Source: Haloferula luteola (GTDB lineage Bacteria > Verrucomicrobiota > Verrucomicrobiia > Verrucomicrobiales > Akkermansiaceae). Taken from it: a stretch of 64,000 bases of DNA. Shown piece after piece: positions 62,303 to 64,000 of this stretch. How positions within the stretch are numbered: position 1 is the stretch's first letter; every line of letters begins with the position of its first letter. The notes under the pieces were generated by a model. The model saw only the letters and a program-made list of their open reading frames with translations, did no database searches and was not told where the DNA came from. A program made the position numbers and the translations under genes. The DNA lies in assembly GCF_014201715.1 (NCBI RefSeq), contig NZ_JACHFD010000013.1, positions 1 to 64,000 on the forward strand. Direction: 5' to 3'.

Positions 62303-64000
62303 CTTCTCTCCCCGGCAATCCATTGCCGATAGCGTTCCACCTCCGGTGTCGCCACCCGCCGCAATGCCGGATCGTGATCCAAATCGACGAAGTAGAGGCC
62401 AAAATCCGTGTTCGGATCGAATGCATGCCCCCACTCGCGGTTCGAGGTGATCGACCACCAATTGTAGGCACGGACCGGCAAACCTTCCTCCAAAGCCGCG
62501 TGAACTTCCCGCAGATGGGCATCCATGTAGTCACCGCGCTTCATCCCCCCCGCTTCCGGAGGGCAGCCGTTTTCGACAATCAACAACTCCTGTCCCGGAA
62601 ACCAACCCGACAACCTCCGCAACGCATTCCTCAAACCTCGCGGCCACACCGGCGCCCTCAAAAACCGCCCATGCGCCGCCTCCTCCAACAACCGAAATCG
62701 GTGCAATCCGAAAGTCGGAAGTCCCCAGTAGTAGTCCAACCCGATGAAATCCTGCGCACCGACCGCTTCCGCCGGGCACAACTCCTCGGGAAGCCTTCCT
62801 GAGGTGCCCAAATACCACCAACTCGCATTGGCAATCAGGCTCGTCGTCCCCCAAAATCGCCATGCCCAGTTCAACCACGTCGACTTCGATTCCAGCACCG
62901 TCAAACGTTCCGCCGGATCGAGAGGAATCCATTCCACCGCCTCTGGATCCCCCAACAATTCGGCCGCAATTCGCCTCGCCAACTTCATCTCCAAACCTGG
63001 CGCCGGCGCATCTGCAGAAAGCCCCGCCGCGTCCCGCCGAAATCCCATCCGCAAGAAGCCCCGCCGTTTCACTCGTCGCACCCCGCGGGCACTCGACAAA
63101 TCATCCGGCAGACTATCCCCCCCTCGAAACACCTCATGCACCGACGTCGGAGGCATTCCCGGGTGATCCGGCCAATCTCCTTCTTCCCCTCGCAGCCCCG
63201 CGATTGCCCGGTTGACCCGCTCCATCAATCGAGCATGCCCGTGGGCCGCCGCCACCACGTAGTGCTCTTCCGTCAAGTCCCCCAACAACACCCTCAATCC
63301 ATTCACCCCTTCAGGCATCAGGTAGAAAGCATCCCCATACAGAGCCTCCACACCACCATGGCGAAGCTTACTCCGAGCTTCGTCGTAGTTGGAGAAAATC
63401 AACACCTGCGCATCAGCCGGCAAATCCCGCCGCCACGACTCTGCCTGATTTCCCACATCCACCACTCCCACTCTTAGTCCGTTCAAGGCCTCTTTGCCCT
63501 CCCCTCGAAACTCTGATCTCACCACCACCGCTTTCCCGGTTCGCACATACGGATGACTGATCTCAAATCGCGTCTGGTCCGCTGCGCTGATGCCTCCAAT
63601 CACCAAGTCCACCTCCGACTTCTCCGATACCAACGCCCGCCGCGTCGTGAACTTGAACAAGGCTTCTCCCAACGCTCGGTGACACGCCCCCCAGTCCATC
63701 AACTTCTGCAACCATACCGGAAAACCCGTCACCAATGGGTTCACACCCACAGGAGATCCCGGACGCCGAGAATGGATCAATCGCCGTGCCCGCGCGTGCG
63801 CACGAAATAAATTTGGCACCAACTTCCCCACCGCCTTGGCTTCCGAATCCACCGATGCTCCCCGCGGCATCCCCGGAGGCATGTAGTAGCGACTCTGCCA
63901 CCACGGCTTGATATACCCAAACGTCAATTGGCTCGGCTCGTTGAAGGTAATCCACCAGTCCACCCGGTCCCCCATCACCTCGGCCACCCGGTCCGCATAG
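62299..64000 (-). CDS. GH1-family glycosidase with permuted solute-binding domain insertion (N-terminus cut by window end)
   Basis: A partial gene; the upstream end lies outside the window. Visible residues (numbered from 63987) are GH1 N-terminal (1-122) with acid/base motif WWITFNEP, then an inserted region, then GH1 C-terminal (370-562) with nucleophile motif LLIVENG and AYNWWSITSNREWGHAF. The inserted 123-369 is a type 3 solute-binding-protein domain in unusual order. The half normally second (EVDLVIGGISAADQTRF, LLGDLTEEHYVVAAAHG) comes first, and the half normally first (RGFLRMGFRRDAAGL, LDPAERLTVLES) comes second. Joining GH1 at 122/370 and the SBP at 369/123 would read seamlessly. GH1 enzymes cleave beta-glycosides, and the SBP domain may sense a ligand; the latter is inference. 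Confidence 0.85.
   Translation of the reverse strand, partial: YADRVAEVMGDRVDWWITFNEPSQLTFGYIKPWWQSRYYMPPGMPRGASVDSEAKAVGKLVPNLFRAHARARRLIHSRRPGSPVGVNPLVTGFPVWLQKLMDWGACHRALGEALFKFTTRRALVSEKSEVDLVIGGISAADQTRFEISHPYVRTGKAVVVRSEFRGEGKEALNGLRVGVVDVGNQAESWRRDLPADAQVLIFSNYDEARSKLRHGGVEALYGDAFYLMPEGVNGLRVLLGDLTEEHYVVAAAHGHARLMERVNRAIAGLRGEEGDWPDHPGMPPTSVHEVFRGGDSLPDDLSSARGVRRVKRRGFLRMGFRRDAAGLSADAPAPGLEMKLARRIAAELLGDPEAVEWIPLDPAERLTVLESKSTWLNWAWRFWGTTSLIANASWWYLGTSGRLPEELCPAEAVGAQDFIGLDYYWGLPTFGLHRFRLLEEAAHGRFLRAPVWPRGLRNALRRLSGWFPGQELLIVENGCPPEAGGMKRGDYMDAHLREVHAALEEGLPVRAYNWWSITSNREWGHAFDPNTDFGLYFVDLDHDPALRRVATPEVERYRQWIAGERS

Noticed and set aside
1-64000. tRNA, rRNA, CRISPR arrays, insertion sequences, prophage or integrase genes
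   Set aside because: Looked for TpsiC-like arms, repeat-spacer patterns, transposase and integrase motifs and terminal inverted repeats; none convincing. Absence by eye is not proof.

Overview
This 64 kb window has high G+C and dense coding, and it looks like a piece of a Verrucomicrobiota chromosome. That assignment is inferred from gene content, not from a marker gene. It rests on a PEP-CTERM protein, sigma factors paired with FecR/LamG or kinase partners, SHD1-like domains, an S1-type sulfatase, GH92 and GH43 enzymes, a XylR-type AraC regulator, and very large exported proteins. I found no rRNA, tRNA, CRISPR array or insertion sequence.

Layout. Positions 1-16.6 kb hold a GT4 glycosyltransferase with a GH92 enzyme that lacks a signal peptide, then three sigma-factor/partner pairs: sigma + YfbK-like VWA protein, sigma + FecR-LamG protein, and sigma + Ser/Thr kinase with TPRs. 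Between them lie a CDF metal transporter, a stand-alone ABC ATPase, a thioredoxin-SHD1 fusion and a DUF4256 protein. Positions 16.6-18.8 kb hold a PEP-CTERM protein and a XylR-like regulator.

Positions 18.8-30.7 kb form a divergent module for methylmalonyl-CoA metabolism. The leftward arm is mutA-mutB-meaB. The rightward arm is mce, then a sodium-pumping decarboxylase (carboxyltransferase, OadG-like subunit, biotin carrier, membrane subunit), then a succinate/propionyl CoA-transferase. Together they can take succinyl-CoA to (R)-methylmalonyl-CoA, to (S)-methylmalonyl-CoA, to propionyl-CoA + CO2 while exporting Na+, and regenerate succinyl-CoA from succinate. The membrane subunit carries an unusual insertion of about 140 residues. 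The 470 bp between the arms may encode a structured RNA.

Positions 33-45.5 kb hold three consecutive genes for giant exported proteins (1866, 1129 and 1134 aa) that I cannot assign. Positions 45.6-64 kb hold two GH43 enzymes, a rhodanese/OmpR-regulator/histidine-kinase operon, a sulfatase, a class III fructose-1,6-bisphosphatase, a PAS kinase with a receiver protein, an L,D-transpeptidase, a TPR protein and a DJ-1-like protein. The window ends inside a GH1-family gene whose catalytic domain is interrupted by a solute-binding-protein domain with its two halves in permuted order. The permuted junctions share a 7-bp direct repeat. This last gene and the giant-protein trio are the most unusual features.
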